The translations under genes and the position numbers were made by a program. The notes below the pieces were generated by a model, which saw only the letters and a program-made list of their open reading frames with translations, had not been told where the DNA came from and ran no database searches. This document shows, in pieces, positions 16,419 to 24,985 of a DNA stretch of 64,000 bases (positions are counted from its first letter, which is position 1; the number at the start of each line of letters is the position of its first letter). Source of the DNA: an uncultured Clostridia bacterium (GTDB taxonomy: Bacteria; Bacillota; Clostridia; Christensenellales; Borkfalkiaceae); the NCBI GenBank assembly GCA_944354535.1, contig CALVPY010000002.1, positions 30,074 to 94,073 of the forward strand. Reading direction: 5' to 3'.

Positions 16419-16500
16419 AGAACAAAAAACTCCGAACGGCGCAGCGTACCGCCGCGCCGTATCTCACATGGTTTTTCTTCCGCCCCTATTTGTCTATCAC

Positions 16501-16962
16501 TTACTGCTCCGCCTTCGCGGGATGGGCAAGGCGTTCACAGGTCTCGGCGAACACCCTGCTCTCTTCGAGGAGCTTATCGAGCCGTTCCTTGCCGAATTCC
16601 GCGAGCACGCGCTCTGCGAACTCGTTGGCCTGCTGCGCCTGCTGCAAGAACGTCTCCGTCGCCTCGTCGGTAAGGCGGATATAGGCGATCTTACGGTCGA
16701 ACGTCGAACCGATCCGCTTGACGATGCCGTTCTTTTCGAGCTTTGCGACGATCTGCGAGACGGCGGAACGCGTGATGCCGATGCGGCGCGCAAGTTCGGA
16801 GGAGATGATGTCCCTCCCCATGCACTGCTCGTTGGCGACTTCCCAGAGGATGCGGAACTCCGTCCTCGAAAGCTTTGCCTTCCCCCAGAAAAAGTCGATG
16901 TCCCCGAGGTCCTTCACCAGGTGGAAGAGCTTTAACAAGTACTCATTGATCTCGATCTTCAT
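16501..16962 (-). CDS. MarR-family transcriptional regulator
   Basis: 153 residues with a winged helix: LSRTEFRILWEV, SELARRIGITRSAVSQIVAK as helix-turn-helix, and the wing RIGSTFDRKIAYIRLTDE. The N- and C-terminal helices form the dimer interface. It is the first gene of a unit with the MacB-like exporter and most likely controls it in response to the exported compound. GGAGAAGGGAAATG provides the start. Confidence 0.92.
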   Translation of the reverse strand: MKIEINEYLLKLFHLVKDLGDIDFFWGKAKLSRTEFRILWEVANEQCMGRDIISSELARRIGITRSAVSQIVAKLEKNGIVKRIGSTFDRKIAYIRLTDEATETFLQQAQQANEFAERVLAEFGKERLDKLLEESRVFAETCERLAHPAKAEQ

Positions 16963-17007
16963 TTCCCTTCTCCTTCGCGTTGTTCCGCGCTGTACAATCT
17001 TATGTTC

Positions 17008-17036
17008 ATTATAAAAACAAATTCAGAAGTTGTCAA
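17008..17036 (-). promoter_or_regulatory. promoter of the marR-macB unit
   Basis: Minus-strand TTGACA (17031-17036) and TATAAT (17008-17013), spacer 17 bp. Confidence 0.9.
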
Positions 17037-17098
17037 CCCCCAAACAGCGAAAAACCTTGTTTTTCATCGATTTCTCATGAAGTGAAAACTATGTTAAA

Positions 17099-17140
17099 AG
17101 ATAAACTCCTGCCCGTCAGAATACAGGCAGGAGTTTATCT
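17099..17140. terminator. strong terminator after the thioredoxin-reductase-like gene
   Basis: AGATAAACTCCTGCC pairs with GGCAGGAGTTTATCT (15 bp). A T-rich stretch follows on the minus strand. Confidence 0.9.
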
Positions 17141-17149
17141 TCCTAAATT

Positions 17150-18037
17150 TTATTGTTCGAGCGAACGGAGATACTCGCTCGCAGAATACGCCGCCGCGAG
17201 CCCTTCGCCCGCCGCCTTGACGTACTGATAGGGCCGCCCCGTCACGTCGCCCGCGGCAAAGAGGCCTTTTAGGTTGGTCGCCATGCGGCGGTCGACAACG
17301 ACGGCGCCCTTTTCCACTTTGAGCCCGCCCACGAGCGCCGAAGGAGGCGTCGAATTTTTCAGAAAGAACACGCCGTCCACGGCGTATCGCTTCTCGCCTG
17401 CGACAAGCGCCTTCACGCGCAGGTCGCCTTCAACGGCAGTCGGCACGCCCTCCGCGATCTCGATATTGGGCGCTTTGAATTCAGGGCCCTTGTAGAGGCA
17501 AAATGCATACACCCGTTCCGCAAAGCCCGCCAAATACTCTGCCTCCGCTTCAAACTCTTTGGAGGAGAGCACGCAGGCGATGGTCTTGCCGCGGTAGAGC
17601 GCCCCGTCGCACACGGCGCAGTAGCTGACGCCCCGCCCGACGAAGTCCGCCTCCCCTTTGCAGGAGCCCGCCGTCTCGACGCCCGTCGCCAAAATGACGG
17701 CGCGGGCAGAGAGCGTTTCGCCGTTCTCGGTGAGCATAAATTCGCGATCTCCCGCATAGATGCCGTCGATGCGCGCTTCGGTGAAGACGAGCCCTTCCCT
17801 CTCCGCCTGCTCCTGAAGGCGGGCGGCGAACGTTTTGCCGTCCCCCACGAGCGCGGGAAAGTTGCGCACATACTCCGCAAGGAGCAGCTTGTCGCCGAAG
17901 GGCTTGCGCCCCAGCCAGATGCAGCCGATGTTAAGGTTTTTGAGGGCGAGCGCCGCGGTGTAACCCGCGATGCCGCCGCCCACGACGGCGACGGGATATG
18001 CCCGCTTTTCCGCCGCGGAGAGCGTCTGGATCTTCAT
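17150..18037 (-). CDS. thioredoxin-reductase-like flavoprotein without NADPH motifs
   Basis: 295 residues. The FAD fold is intact (VAVVGGGIAGYTAA at 17-30, ILATG at 115-119, GLFAAGDVTGRPYQY near 265). The redox pair is C140-A-V-C143. In the inserted second Rossmann domain the usual G-x-G-x-x-A is replaced by CVLSSKEFEAEAEYLA (155-170), and the HRRxxxR site by FCLYKG. Loss of both marks is known from clostridial ferredoxin-dependent flavin thioredoxin reductases, so ferredoxin or another non-pyridine donor is likely. The start at 18037 was chosen because AAAGGA lies upstream. It follows the HMGL-like gene by 28 bp, so the two probably share a transcript. Confidence 0.85.
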   Translation of the reverse strand: MKIQTLSAAEKRAYPVAVVGGGIAGYTAALALKNLNIGCIWLGRKPFGDKLLLAEYVRNFPALVGDGKTFAARLQEQAEREGLVFTEARIDGIYAGDREFMLTENGETLSARAVILATGVETAGSCKGEADFVGRGVSYCAVCDGALYRGKTIACVLSSKEFEAEAEYLAGFAERVYAFCLYKGPEFKAPNIEIAEGVPTAVEGDLRVKALVAGEKRYAVDGVFFLKNSTPPSALVGGLKVEKGAVVVDRRMATNLKGLFAAGDVTGRPYQYVKAAGEGLAAAYSASEYLRSLEQ

Positions 18038-18065
18038 ATGCTTATCCTTTGCAGCGGACGGAAAA

Positions 18066-19460
18066 TTATCGCATGCTGTGCGCGTTGAGGTCGCGGATGC
18101 GCTTAGAGTCAATGGAATAGATGAGGTTGACGAGCTCGTCGTCGCCGAAGGAGCTGTTGCGCCCCTCCTCGTACTCGGCGTCCACGCGTTCCTTCATCGC
18201 CACAACGAGCGGATCGTTCTTCGTCACCTTATACTCGTCGGGCAAACTGTAATAGTCGTTGATCCAGAAGGCGATGCCCGCAAGGCCGCTCGTCTTGTTG
18301 ACGGAGACGCGCGCGGGACGGTTGAGGATCTTCGCCGTATCGAAGATGTTGTAGATCTCCTCGTCCTTCAAAAGCCCGTCCGCATGGATGCCCGCGCGGG
18401 TGGAATTGAAGGCGCGGCCCACGAAAGGCGTCTTGGGCGGCACAATATAATTGATCTCGCGCTCGAAGTAGTCGGCGATCTCGGTGATGGCGGTGAAGTC
18501 CATGCCGTCCATCGTGCCGCGGAGCGCCGCGTACTCCATCGCCATCGCTTCGAGCGGGCAGTTGCCCGTGCGCTCGCCGATGCCGAGCAGCGAACAGTTG
18601 ACCGCCGACGCGCCGTACAGCCATGCCGTGGAAGCGTTGGTGACCACCTTGTAAAAGTCGTTATGCCCGTGCCATTCGAGGAGATCGTGCGGCACGTTCG
18701 CATAGTGATAGAGGCCGTAGACGATGCCCTGCACGCTCCTCGGCAGCGTGACGCCGGGGAAGGTGACGCCGAAGCCCATCGTATCGCACATCCTGATCTT
18801 GATGGGGATGCCGCTGTCCTCCATGAGGCGCATGAGCTCGGACGCGAACGGGATGACAAAGCCGTAAAAGTCTGCCCTCGTGATGTCTTCGAAGTGGCAG
18901 CGCGGGCGGATGCCGTAGGAAAGCGCGCTCTTGACGATGCCGAGATACTTATCGAGCGCCTGCTTGCGGGTTAAATGCATCTTCTTGAAAATGTGATAGT
19001 CCGAGCAGCTGACGAGGATGCCCGTCTCCTTGACGTCCGCCTGTTTGACGAGCTCGAAGTCGCGCTCGTCGGCGCGGATCCACGTCGTGATCTCGGGGAA
19101 TTTGAGCCCCGTATCCTGGCAGGAGCGGAGAGCTTCTTTATCCTTCTTGGAATAGAGGAAGAATTCCGACTGCCTGACAAGCCCCTTGGGGCCGCCGAGG
19201 CGCGCCATGAGCTTGTAAAGATCGACGATCTGCTTGACCGTGAAGGGCGAGGTGGACTGCTGGCCGTCGCGGAAGGTGGTGTCCGTCATCCAGATCTCTT
19301 CGGGCATGTTCATGGGAACATGGCGGTGGTTGAAGGCGATCTTGGGGATGGACTCGTAGTCAAAGAGCTCGCGGTAAAGGTTGGGCTCCCTGACATCCTG
19401 GAGCTGATACTTATAGACGGTATCCTCCAGAAGGTTAGATTTATCGTTGTAAATGATCAT
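18066..19460 (-). CDS. HMGL-like synthase, probable (Re)-citrate synthase
   Basis: 464 residues of the isopropylmalate/homocitrate synthase superfamily. The N-terminal metal site is WMTDTTFRDGQQ (57-68), followed by RPRCHFEDITRADFYGF and LEWHGHNDFYKVV. The family with the SEFFLYSKKDKEALR and GLVRQ elements contains the Re-face citrate synthases of anaerobes, which make citrate from acetyl-CoA and oxaloacetate; many databases label them 2-isopropylmalate synthase. No leu genes and no Si-type citrate synthase lie nearby. The assignment to Re-citrate synthase is from memory of the family and needs a tree. The gene heads a unit with the thioredoxin-reductase-like gene. Confidence 0.75.
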   Translation of the reverse strand: MIIYNDKSNLLEDTVYKYQLQDVREPNLYRELFDYESIPKIAFNHRHVPMNMPEEIWMTDTTFRDGQQSTSPFTVKQIVDLYKLMARLGGPKGLVRQSEFFLYSKKDKEALRSCQDTGLKFPEITTWIRADERDFELVKQADVKETGILVSCSDYHIFKKMHLTRKQALDKYLGIVKSALSYGIRPRCHFEDITRADFYGFVIPFASELMRLMEDSGIPIKIRMCDTMGFGVTFPGVTLPRSVQGIVYGLYHYANVPHDLLEWHGHNDFYKVVTNASTAWLYGASAVNCSLLGIGERTGNCPLEAMAMEYAALRGTMDGMDFTAITEIADYFEREINYIVPPKTPFVGRAFNSTRAGIHADGLLKDEEIYNIFDTAKILNRPARVSVNKTSGLAGIAFWINDYYSLPDEYKVTKNDPLVVAMKERVDAEYEEGRNSSFGDDELVNLIYSIDSKRIRDLNAHSMR

Positions 19461-19496
19461 GCGGGTTCGCCTCCCTGAAAAAGTTCGTTCTTGTTT

Positions 19497-19525
19497 ATGT
19501 TATCAAATCTTATAATTTTTGTCAA
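19497..19525 (-). promoter_or_regulatory. promoter of the HMGL-like synthase gene
   Basis: Minus-strand TTGACA (19520-19525) and TAACAT (19497-19502), spacer 17 bp. Confidence 0.85.
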
Positions 19526-19661
19526 GCAAAACGCAAGCACACGGCACTTTTGCGCGATTTTAAGCAAATTCATGCATAAATGTATATTTTAACGAGGAAA
19601 GAGGAGCGGCACAGAGCCCCTCCCCTTTCCAAGATCTATGAAGATAACAGGATGGATAAGC

Positions 19662-19835
19662 TTATTTTTTCTCCTTTGCCTTTTTGGCGGCGGAGCAGGC
19701 GGTGCAGTGCGAGCAATCCGAACAGCCGCAATCGCAGCCGCCCTTGCCCTGCTTTTTGCGCACGATGCGCCAGCCGAACACGCCCGCAACGAACGCCGCC
19801 GCAAGGACGATGATGAGGATCTCGTACCAGGTCAT
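19662..19835 (-). CDS. FeoB-associated Cys-rich membrane protein
   Basis: 57 residues: one N-terminal membrane helix (EILIIVLAAAFVAGVFGW), a basic stretch, and CDCGCSDCSHCTAC (34-47) with six cysteines at close spacing. This is the small protein that accompanies FeoB in Bacillota and is thought to assist ferrous iron handling. Its ATGA overlaps the feoB stop, so it is translationally coupled. It ends with a lysine-rich tail. Confidence 0.9.
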   Translation of the reverse strand: MTWYEILIIVLAAAFVAGVFGWRIVRKKQGKGGCDCGCSDCSHCTACSAAKKAKEKK

Positions 19836-22144
19836 GCCGCCTCCTTTGCACGGGCACCGCGCCTGCCGCTCTTGCGGGCGCGAAGCCCGATCGGGTGGTT
19901 CTTATTATACAACACGATCGAAAGAACAACAATTGCTGCGGCTGCCGCGAAGAGGAACACCGTCCACCACCAGGTGCCGATCAAATACACCGCCATCGAG
20001 ACGACGTAGGAAGTCGCCAGCCAGAAGAGGAGCGTTCCCCCGAATTTTCCCTTGGGGAGCTCTGCGCGCGCCGTTGCGGTCGCCGCGAAGCAGGGGATGG
20101 TCGTCATGTTGAACGCGATGAAGGCGATGAGCCCGGGGATGCCGATGCCCGTTGCGTCGATCATGGCCTGCACATAGGAGACGCCCGATTCGTCCTCCGC
20201 GAGCGCCGCACCCGCGATGCAGGCGGCAAGCGTTGCAAAGGTGGAGATGACGTTCTCCTTGGCGATGAGCCCCGTGACTGCCGCGACGGCGAACACCCAG
20301 CCCCATTCGCCCAGCTGCGCGCCGAAGCCGACGGGCGTTAAGAGCGGCTGCACAAGGCGGCCGAAATTGGCAAGAATGCTCTCGTTGATGCGCTCGTCGG
20401 ACAAGAATTCGAGCGTAGGCGAGAAGTGCGAGATCACCCAGATGATGATGGTCGAAGCGAGGATGATGGTGAACGCCTTCTTGACGAAGTGCTTGGTCTT
20501 ATCCCACAGGTGGATCATGAGGGAAGAGAAGCGGGGCGCGTGGTAGGCGGGCAGCTCCATGATGAAGGGAGGCACGTCGCCGCGCATGGTCGTCGAGCGC
20601 ATCAGCAGCACGCAGACAACTGCCGTGACGATGCCGAGAAGATACATCCCATAAGTGATGAGATCGGCATTCCCCACGCCGAAGGAGGCGACGATCGCCC
20701 CCGCCACCGCCGTGAGAATGGGCAGCTTCGCCCCGCACGAGAAGAAGGGAATGACGCGGATGGTCGCCGTCCTCTCGTTGTCGTCGGCAAGCGTCCTCGT
20801 GTTGATGGTCGCGGGGATGGAGCAGCCGAAGCCCATGATCATGGGCATGAACGCTCTGCCCGAAAGCCCGAATTTGCGGAAAATGCGGTCGAGGATGAAC
20901 GCAACGCGCGCCATGTAGCCCGAATCTTCCAAAATGGAGAAGAAGAGGAAGAGCACTAAGATCCACGGAAGGAAGGAAAGCACCGCCGCGATACCCTCCA
21001 AAATGCCGTTCCCGAGGAAGCCCGCGACCCATTCGACGGGGATCTTCTCGATGCCCTGCCCGATGAGGCCGAAGAGTTCGCCCACGATGATGTCGTTCCA
21101 GAGGTTATTGAGGATGCACCCGGGCGAGAACACGGTGCCGTCGTAGACGCACGCAAGCAGGCGCACCCAGAAGTTCTCCGTGTCCATGCCGAGGTCTTCG
21201 AGGGAAGGCATCCAGCCCTCGCCGAAGCCGTTCAAAAAGAGGAAGTTTTCCGAGAACGTCAGATGGAAGACGGCGAACAGGACGAGAAGGAAGATGGGAA
21301 TGCCCCACACGCGGTGCGTGAGCACCTTATCGGCGCGGTCGGAGCGCGTCAGCTTCTCCTTCTTGTTCTTTTTGGTGACGACGGACGTGAAGTTCGCCGA
21401 AATGTACTTATATCTTGCATCCGCCACGACGGCTTCGAGGTCGCCGCCGAACACGTCGTCCGAAAAGGTCGCCTTGAAGGCGTTCACCGTGGGAACGAGT
21501 TCGGGATGCGCCTTGGTTTCCAGCTCGTCAAGCTCGGAAAGTTTGACGGCGTGGAAGAGCGGAGAGACGACCTTCTGCCCTTCGAGGGCGATGGAAACAT
21601 CCTTGACGAGGTGCGCGACGGGCGAATCTTGGAGCACCGTCGCTCCCTTTCTCGGGGTCTTGGACGCCTTGATCGCCCTGTCCATGAGCTCCTTGATGCC
21701 CGTGCCGCGCAGCGCCGAGACGGCGACGACGGGGATGCCGATCTTGCGTTCGAGCGCGGCGGCGTCGACCTTGTCGCCCGCCTTTTCCACCGCGTCCATC
21801 ATGTTGAGAGCGATGACCATGGGAACGTCGATCTCCATGAGCTGCGTGGTGAGATAGAGATTGCGCTCTAAATTGGTCGCGTCGACGATGTTGATGACGC
21901 AGTCGGGACGCTCATCCAATATGTAATTACGCGAGATGACTTCCTCGGGCGTGTAGGGCGAAAGCGAATAGATGCCCGGAAGGTCGACGATGAGCGCGGG
22001 TTCTGTGCCCTTCTTGTAAGTTCCCTCCCGCTTTTCCACCGTGACGCCCGGCCAGTTGCCCACATATGCCGTGGAGCCCGTCAGAAGGTTGAAGAGCGTC
22101 GTCTTGCCGCAGTTGGGATTGCCCGCCAATGCAAACTTCTTCAT
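19832..22144 (-). CDS. feoB: ferrous iron transporter B
   Basis: 770 residues. The N-terminal G domain has GNPNCGKTTLF (G1), WPGVTVEKREG (G2), DLPGIYSLSPY (G3) and NMMD (G4). A GDI-like helical region follows to about residue 270. The polytopic membrane part has two gate repeats (FLPWILVLFLFFSILEDSGY, and GFGCSIPATINTRTL with its conserved Cys). It imports Fe2+ across the cytoplasmic membrane using GTP. The start at 22144 overlaps the feoA stop by 4 nt. It is followed by the Cys-rich partner with another 4-nt overlap. Confidence 0.97.
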   Translation of the reverse strand: MKKFALAGNPNCGKTTLFNLLTGSTAYVGNWPGVTVEKREGTYKKGTEPALIVDLPGIYSLSPYTPEEVISRNYILDERPDCVINIVDATNLERNLYLTTQLMEIDVPMVIALNMMDAVEKAGDKVDAAALERKIGIPVVAVSALRGTGIKELMDRAIKASKTPRKGATVLQDSPVAHLVKDVSIALEGQKVVSPLFHAVKLSELDELETKAHPELVPTVNAFKATFSDDVFGGDLEAVVADARYKYISANFTSVVTKKNKKEKLTRSDRADKVLTHRVWGIPIFLLVLFAVFHLTFSENFLFLNGFGEGWMPSLEDLGMDTENFWVRLLACVYDGTVFSPGCILNNLWNDIIVGELFGLIGQGIEKIPVEWVAGFLGNGILEGIAAVLSFLPWILVLFLFFSILEDSGYMARVAFILDRIFRKFGLSGRAFMPMIMGFGCSIPATINTRTLADDNERTATIRVIPFFSCGAKLPILTAVAGAIVASFGVGNADLITYGMYLLGIVTAVVCVLLMRSTTMRGDVPPFIMELPAYHAPRFSSLMIHLWDKTKHFVKKAFTIILASTIIIWVISHFSPTLEFLSDERINESILANFGRLVQPLLTPVGFGAQLGEWGWVFAVAAVTGLIAKENVISTFATLAACIAGAALAEDESGVSYVQAMIDATGIGIPGLIAFIAFNMTTIPCFAATATARAELPKGKFGGTLLFWLATSYVVSMAVYLIGTWWWTVFLFAAAAAIVVLSIVLYNKNHPIGLRARKSGRRGARAKEAA

Positions 22145-22377
22145 TTTACCGCCTCCATCACAACGCACGCCGCCTCCGTCTTGCGAAGGGTGAGTTCATA
22201 GCCGCGGATGGTGACCTCGAGGGGGTCGCCGAGCGGCGCCTTCTTGCGCAGGAAGATCTCCGCCCCGGGCGTCACGCCCATGTCGAAGAGCCTTCTTCTC
22301 ATCTTTCCTTCGCCCGAGACGGCCTTGACCGAGCCGCGCTCGCCGACGGAAAATTCACTCAACAGCTTATTCGTCAT
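22141..22377 (-). CDS. feoA: ferrous iron transport protein A
   Basis: 78 residues with the SH3-like FeoA fold (GSVKAVSGEGKMRRRLFDMG, VTPGAEIFLRKKAPLGDPLE). It is a small cytosolic partner required for FeoB activity. It overlaps feoB by 4 nt and follows the other FeoA-like gene by 28 nt. Confidence 0.92.
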   Translation of the reverse strand: MTNKLLSEFSVGERGSVKAVSGEGKMRRRLFDMGVTPGAEIFLRKKAPLGDPLEVTIRGYELTLRKTEAACVVMEAVK

Positions 22378-22405
22378 ACTTTATTTTCATACCTCCGTAT
22401 TGCTT

Positions 22406-22618
22406 TCAAGCGACAAAAATGTGCGACGCCAGCCCGAAATCGATGGCGAGCTTGACATCCTTCACGATGCAGACGAGGCTTCCCCCGTTCGAGGAAAAGA
22501 CAACGATCTCGCTCCCGATGACAAGCCCGAGGTCGGCAAGATGCTTTTTCGTCTTCTCGTCCGCCAATATTTTGACGATCTTCATGTTCTGCCCCAACGG
22601 GGCAAGTTTCAAAGGCAT
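22406..22618 (-). CDS. second FeoA-domain protein
   Basis: A 70-residue FeoA-fold protein starting MPLKLAPLGQNMKIVKI, with KKHLADLGLVIGSEIVVFSS. I chose the ATG at 22618, which has GGGAG upstream and gives the usual FeoA length. A GTG at 22687 with AAAGG upstream would add 23 residues. It is first in the feo unit, so the operon is feoA-feoA-feoB-Cys-rich protein. Tandem FeoA genes are common in Clostridia. Confidence 0.85.
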   Translation of the reverse strand: MPLKLAPLGQNMKIVKILADEKTKKHLADLGLVIGSEIVVFSSNGGSLVCIVKDVKLAIDFGLASHIFVA

Positions 22619-22771
22619 TGTTTCTCCCGCGAGCTCCCGCATGTTTGCTTTTTCCGAAGGCGGGAACTCCTTGATGTTGGTTCGCACATGCTAACCTTTC
22701 GGCCGAAAAAGAGCGCGGCTCCCCTTTGCGGGCAACGCCGCACACAGCCCGACGGCTTTCCCGATCGGTAA

Positions 22772-22787
22772 GTTCGCTATTGCTAAC
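22772..22787. promoter_or_regulatory. feo operator half-site 1 (downstream of promoter)
   Basis: GTTCGCTATTGCTAAC, an imperfect 6-4-6 palindrome that matches the perfect copy at 22857 in 15 of 16 positions. It lies just inside the expected feo transcript. Confidence 0.65.
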
Positions 22788-22800
22788 CAACTACGGTCGC

Positions 22801-22829
22801 ATTATATCACACTCCCCTTCCGCTGTCAA
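22801..22829 (-). promoter_or_regulatory. promoter of the feo operon
   Basis: Minus-strand TTGACA (22824-22829) and TATAAT (22801-22806), spacer 17 bp, flanked on both sides by the 16-bp palindromes. Confidence 0.9.
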
Positions 22830-22856
22830 CGGTTTGAAGGCAGTTTTTCAAAAAAA

Positions 22857-22872
22857 GTTCGCTATTGCGAAC
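22857..22872. promoter_or_regulatory. feo operator 2 (upstream, perfect palindrome)
   Basis: GTTCGCTATTGCGAAC is a palindrome with arms GTTCGC/GCGAAC. An iron-responsive repressor of the DtxR/IdeR or Fur type is the expected ligand, but the sequence is not a consensus I can name. Confidence 0.65.
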
Positions 22873-22928
22873 ACAAAATATTCCGGCGCTGCGGATCGTC
22901 CCGCCTTCCGGGCTCCGCATTCAAATGA

Positions 22929-22957
22929 TTGCTTTTTCCCCTGCGATGCGATATACT
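22929..22957 (+). promoter_or_regulatory. promoter of the ywaF-like gene
   Basis: TTGCTT (22929-22934) and TATACT (22952-22957), spacer 17 bp; the start codon is at 22980. Confidence 0.75.
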
Positions 22958-22979
22958 ATATGAGCGGGAGGGTACGGCT

Positions 22980-23831
22980 ATGACCCTGCAATATGGAAAT
23001 TTAGCCTATTTTTTCTATCCGATGCTGACGGCGGCGCTGATCTTGGGGCTGTATTTTTTGCTGCGCGGCCGTAAAACGTCCGTCCGGCGGGCGGCCGTGT
23101 CCGTGCTCATGCTCCTCAACCTCTTTCAGCACTTTTTCAAGGCCTTCCTCTATCCGCAGTATTGGGGCAAAGAGTTCGATCCTCTGCTCGTCACGGCATA
23201 TAATCTCTGCGCCTTCCTCATCATTGCCTCCCCCGCCGCCCTGCTCGGCAGGAGCGAAGCGTGGAAAGACTTCATCGTCCTCTTCGGCTCCTTCGCGGGG
23301 CTCGTCTCTATGGCAGTCCCCTATTGGTTCGTGGGGAAAAGCTTCTGGACGTGGGAGGTCTTCCGCTATTATTTCTGTCACGGGCTGCTTCTTTCGAGCT
23401 CGCTGCTCACCGCCCTTTTAGGGCTGCATCGCCTTCATTGGCGCAATTTCTGGAAGATGCCCTTCCTCTTCTTCCTCTCCCTCATTCTCGTCTGCTTCGA
23501 CTTCATCGCCGTCTCATATTTCAAAGGCACCCAGGAAGAGCTCGGCTCCCTGCTCTATTCCTACAACCCCTGCTGGTTCTTTCATCCCGTGGAACAGTTC
23601 GATTTCATCGTTCCCGTCATCGATTTCTTTACCCCCGACATCTTCATGGGCGATGCTGCATCGGGCAAACCCTATACGCCGCTCCTGTGGTACTTTATCC
23701 CCATGTATCTGCTCATCGCAGCCGTCACGTTCGCGGTGACGGCGCTTGCCGACCGAACCCGTTTCAGGGAAGATCTCCGCGCCTTCCGCACAAAAGTCAA
23801 GGCCCTGAAAGAGTCCCTCAAGCGCAAATGA
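22980..23831 (+). CDS. YwaF/TIGR02206-type membrane protein
   Basis: 283 residues with seven predicted membrane segments, among them FFYPMLTAALILGLYFLL, FLIIASPAALLG, MPFLFFLSLILVCFDFIAV and YFIPMYLLIAAVTFAVTAL. The pattern fits the YwaF (TMEM164-like) family, whose function in bacteria is unknown. The start at 22980 has GGGAGGG upstream; a longer frame to 22929 would run through the promoter. It is a single gene divergent from the feo operon, with the operator-like palindrome at 22857 lying between them. Confidence 0.75.
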   Translation: MTLQYGNLAYFFYPMLTAALILGLYFLLRGRKTSVRRAAVSVLMLLNLFQHFFKAFLYPQYWGKEFDPLLVTAYNLCAFLIIASPAALLGRSEAWKDFIVLFGSFAGLVSMAVPYWFVGKSFWTWEVFRYYFCHGLLLSSSLLTALLGLHRLHWRNFWKMPFLFFLSLILVCFDFIAVSYFKGTQEELGSLLYSYNPCWFFHPVEQFDFIVPVIDFFTPDIFMGDAASGKPYTPLLWYFIPMYLLIAAVTFAVTALADRTRFREDLRAFRTKVKALKESLKRK

Positions 23832-23854
23832 TCTGTCCGACCAAACAAAGAAAC

Positions 23855-23892
23855 GCCGCGGGGCCGCAGACTTCCGTCTGCGGCCCCGCGGC
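23855..23892. terminator. hairpin terminator between ywaF-like gene and guaA paralogue
   Basis: A 17-bp GC-rich stem (GCCGCGGGGCCGCAGAC with its complement) followed by TTT on the + strand. Confidence 0.75.
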
Positions 23893-23984
23893 TTTGATCT
23901 TACCTGCAAGAAGTGCTCATCTGCAAAGAGCGCCCGAGCGCCCCTCCCCGGTTTTCTCTTTTTAAGCGAAGGGATTTGAAGCGA

Positions 23985-24962
23985 TCACTCCCACTCGATG
24001 GTGCCCGTGGGCTTGGGGGTGAGGTCGAAGAGCACGCGGTTGACGCCCTTGACTTCCGCCGTGATGCGCGCGGTGATGTGCTGCAGGAGCGCAAAGGGAA
24101 CGTCCTCCACCGTGGCGGTCATGGCGTCCTTCGTGTTGACGGCGCGCAGGATGACGGGCCATTCGAAGGAGCGCTTGCCGTCCTTGACGCCCACCGACTT
24201 GAAATCGGGGATGACGGTAAAATACTGCCAGACTTTGCCTTCAAGGCCGTTCTTTGCGAACTCTTCGCGGAGGATGGCATCCGACTCGCGCACCGCTTCC
24301 AGCCTGTCGCGCGTGATGGCGCCGAGGCACCGAACGCCCAGCCCGGGGCCGGGGAAGGGCTGACGGAAGACCATGTTGTCGGGAAGGCCCAAAGCTTTTC
24401 CGACGACGCGCACCTCGTCCTTGAAGAGGAATTTCAAAGGCTCGACGAGCTCGAATTTGAGGTCTTCGGGAAGCCCGCCCACGTTGTGATGCGCCTTGAC
24501 GGGGCCGCTCTCGAGGATGTCGGGATAGATGGTGCCCTGCGCAAGGAACTCGATGCCGTCTTGTTTTCTCGCCTCCTCCTCGAATACGCGGATGAACTCT
24601 GCGCCGATGATCTTGCGCTTCTTCTCGGGCTCAACGACACCCGCGAGCTTATCGAGGAAGCGGTCGACGGCGTCCACATAGACGAGGTTGGCGTCCATCT
24701 GATTGCGGAACACTTCGATGACCTGCTCGGGCTCCCCTTTGCGGAGAAGGCCGTGGTTGACGTGCACGCACACGAGGTTCTTGCCGATCGCCTTGATGAG
24801 AAGGGCGGCGACGACGGAGGAATCTACCCCGCCCGAAAGGGCAAGGAGCACCTTCTTGTCCCCCACCTGCGCCTTGACGGCAGCCACCTGTTCGGCGATG
24901 AACGCCTGAGCGAGCGCTTCGGTCGTGATACGCTCCATGCTTTCCGGTCTTACATTGCTCAT
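23985..24962 (-). CDS. GMP synthase ATP-pyrophosphatase subunit-like paralogue
   Basis: 325 residues covering only the ATP pyrophosphatase and dimerisation domains of GMP synthase. P-loop LSGGVDSS (42-49), [43 protein letters not shown] and the C-terminal KPTGTIEWE are all present. The glutamine amidotransferase domain is absent and no separate one is encoded here, so free ammonia or a trans subunit would be needed to aminate XMP. A complete GuaA lies 2 kb away. The first 15 residues (MSNVRPESMERITTE) and the ribosome binding site are duplicated at the start of the DUF1016 gene directly upstream. Confidence 0.88.
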   Translation of the reverse strand: MSNVRPESMERITTEALAQAFIAEQVAAVKAQVGDKKVLLALSGGVDSSVVAALLIKAIGKNLVCVHVNHGLLRKGEPEQVIEVFRNQMDANLVYVDAVDRFLDKLAGVVEPEKKRKIIGAEFIRVFEEEARKQDGIEFLAQGTIYPDILESGPVKAHHNVGGLPEDLKFELVEPLKFLFKDEVRVVGKALGLPDNMVFRQPFPGPGLGVRCLGAITRDRLEAVRESDAILREEFAKNGLEGKVWQYFTVIPDFKSVGVKDGKRSFEWPVILRAVNTKDAMTATVEDVPFALLQHITARITAEVKGVNRVLFDLTPKPTGTIEWE

Positions 24963-24985
24963 ATGTGATCTCCTGAAAGATTATT
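24919..24985. repeat. 67-bp direct repeat, copy A (start of GuaA paralogue)
   Basis: From TCGGTCGTGAT through the start codon and AGGAGA to the TTATT end. It matches copy B at 25989-26055 with few differences. The offset is 1070 bp. Confidence 0.85.
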
